From: Plectrocnemia conspersa
Lineage: Eukaryota; Arthropoda; Insecta; Trichoptera; Polycentropodidae
Assembly: GCA_009617715.1 (NCBI GenBank)
Contig: VTFK01000222.1
Location: 248,001 to 312,000 of the forward strand
Length of the DNA stretch: 64,000 bases
Reading direction: 5' to 3'
Below, piece after piece: positions 62,701 through 64,000 of this stretch. Below the pieces are notes generated by a model. It did no database searches, was not told the DNA's origin, and was given only the letters and a program-made list of their open reading frames with translations. The number at the start of each line of letters is the position of its first letter. The first letter of the stretch is position 1. A program made the position numbers and the translations under genes.

Positions 62701-63470
62701 TTATCAATTTCCTTTTTTCTCGTATATATTTCTACAACGGTATTTGCATCTACGTATTCATACTTTTAATTAAATTAAAAGTCTTATGTGATATTATAAT
62801 ACATCAATTATATATAAATAAAATATTTACTATAGATTCTCTAAAGCTTTTGAGAATATAAATTAAATGTTATATCGATATGATTTTTTTCTAAGATACA
62901 TTTTATTCATAACGTTTATTTAAATAATCAATTATCTCACTAGATTATCACACAACAAGATATGTGTGGTTTCAACCGTACATTTTTACTTTAATTGTTC
63001 TTTTTACAATGTTTAAGGTTTTTTAAGTTAAGTACTAATTCAAAAAATCAATTATTTACTGTCTGTTAGTTAAAAAAGTTCAGCATAAAATAAAAATAAA
63101 ATGCTAACATGATTATTTGATCTGATGATACATTTTGCTAATTTCACTGCTGTGAGTAATGTGGCACGTGCCTTTTAGCTGCAGATATATAATGATGTTT
63201 TTGTTCCATAAAATATTTATTCGATTGTAATCGTCCCATTCTCTAATTTAAAATACAGAAAAATAATGCAGCTTGGAAATATGTAAATTACACATTATAT
63301 ATTTTTTATTAACCAACATTGTATCTTACAAAATTTTTTTTTTTTCATAATGATTCTGTTAGTTACAATTTTAAATAATATCTCTAATATTAATGCATAT
63401 ATGTTTCAGTAATGTATATTGAAATGACGATGAGATTATTACATATTACAAATAAATGCATATGGTTATG

Positions 63471-63486
63471 ACAGCAGCAGCAGCAA
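63471..63486 (+). repeat. (CAG)n microsatellite
   Basis: Five tandem CAG/AGC units. Confidence 0.8.
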
Positions 63487-64000
63487 ATGCACACTATCCA
63501 TTATTTTACATCAACATAAACTGCCATTTCTGAGACCATTAATAACAACTAGAATTCTCATTTTCACTTTACGATTTTCTCGAAAATTCTAGAGAAGTTC
63601 TGATTTATATAAAAAAATATATAATATATATTTGTATTTTGATATAATTATATTTTATTTGTAAAGAGATTTATTATAATGGATGCAAATAATCAAAGGA
63701 CCAGAACGAACTGATTGACTTCGATTGATTTAGGAGTTTTGAAATACCAAGGAATTTTGAGCTTTCTATGTTATTTTTCAGAGAAAAAAATCAAAAAAAT
63801 CTGTTGTTCTGTGGAACATTGAAAAAGCGAGATTTGAGTTCGCTGACAGGCAAATTTTATTTTAAAGCCTCCATAGATTTTTCAAATCTGTCGATTACAA
63901 TGTAAAAAAGATTTTTATCATTTAATTAATAATGTAGTTCCTAGATTACTAAAGCAAGATTAAGTCCGATTGAAGTAGTGAAAAAAATTATAAACAATTA

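Larger units (their letters stand above)
54201..64000. other. Region 5' of the signal exon: no supported gene (part 3)
   Basis: AT-rich sequence with balanced blocks at 54260-54690, 55190-55570, 55890-56170, 56930-57190, 57660-57940, 59370-59790, 61620-61860 and 62560-62700, a 10-bp palindrome at 57070-57093 and a (CAG)n run at 63471-63486. No open frame here shows a known domain or good splice context. Confidence 0.5.

Overview
The window is AT-rich insect DNA. It contains one recognisable host gene, read right to left on the minus strand: the 5' coding part of an irregular chiasm C-roughest / kin-of-irre (Neph1/Kirrel-family) immunoglobulin cell-adhesion receptor. The insect assignment rests on this protein, which is very close to Drosophila Rst/Kirre as I know that family, and on Jockey-like non-LTR retrotransposon relics. 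I cannot fix the insect order from this window.

Layout of the gene (minus strand): a 5' untranslated plus signal-peptide exon (36355-36832), then coding exons at 28368-28518, 23019-23099, 21430-21581 and 806-1006. Each has a GT donor, an AG acceptor and matching codon phase. Together they encode the signal peptide, the whole first Ig domain and essentially the whole second Ig domain. The remaining Ig domains, transmembrane segment and cytoplasmic tail must lie left of position 1. Introns are large: about 7.8 kb, 5.3 kb, 1.4 kb and 20.4 kb, plus more than 0.8 kb running off the left edge. A good splice acceptor just 5' of the signal exon implies at least one further noncoding exon to the right. 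I could not locate it in 36.8-64 kb.

The introns carry transposon debris. There is a nearly intact 3' half of a Jockey-like LINE with a single-base frameshift (10.4-11.6 kb) and two decayed reverse-transcriptase relics of the same general kind (18.3-19.0 kb and 26.4-26.7 kb). Nonautonomous candidates are a piggyBac-like element (19.6-20.0 kb), a GC-rich imperfect palindrome (26.94-27.10 kb), a TIR-bounded segment beside it (27.1-27.6 kb) whose repeat family has further copies at 3.6 kb and 35.9 kb, and a 474-bp insert flanked by 12-bp direct repeats (33.34-33.84 kb). There are also small dispersed and tandem repeats and several strong perfect hairpins.

Right of 36.8 kb (27 kb) I find no convincing protein-coding exon. 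The AT-rich sequence is interrupted by blocks of a few hundred bases with more balanced composition (for example 39.5-40.2, 41.4-41.8, 47.8-48.2, 54.2-54.7, 59.4-59.8 kb). Such blocks are plausible conserved noncoding or regulatory DNA of a developmental gene, but this is inference only. No tRNA, rRNA, CRISPR array or bacterial-type feature was seen, and I found no clear new biological system. The most unusual items are the palindrome complex at 26.9-27.6 kb, the TSD-flanked insert at 33.3 kb and the perfect hairpins at 52.7, 46.4 and 18.9 kb.
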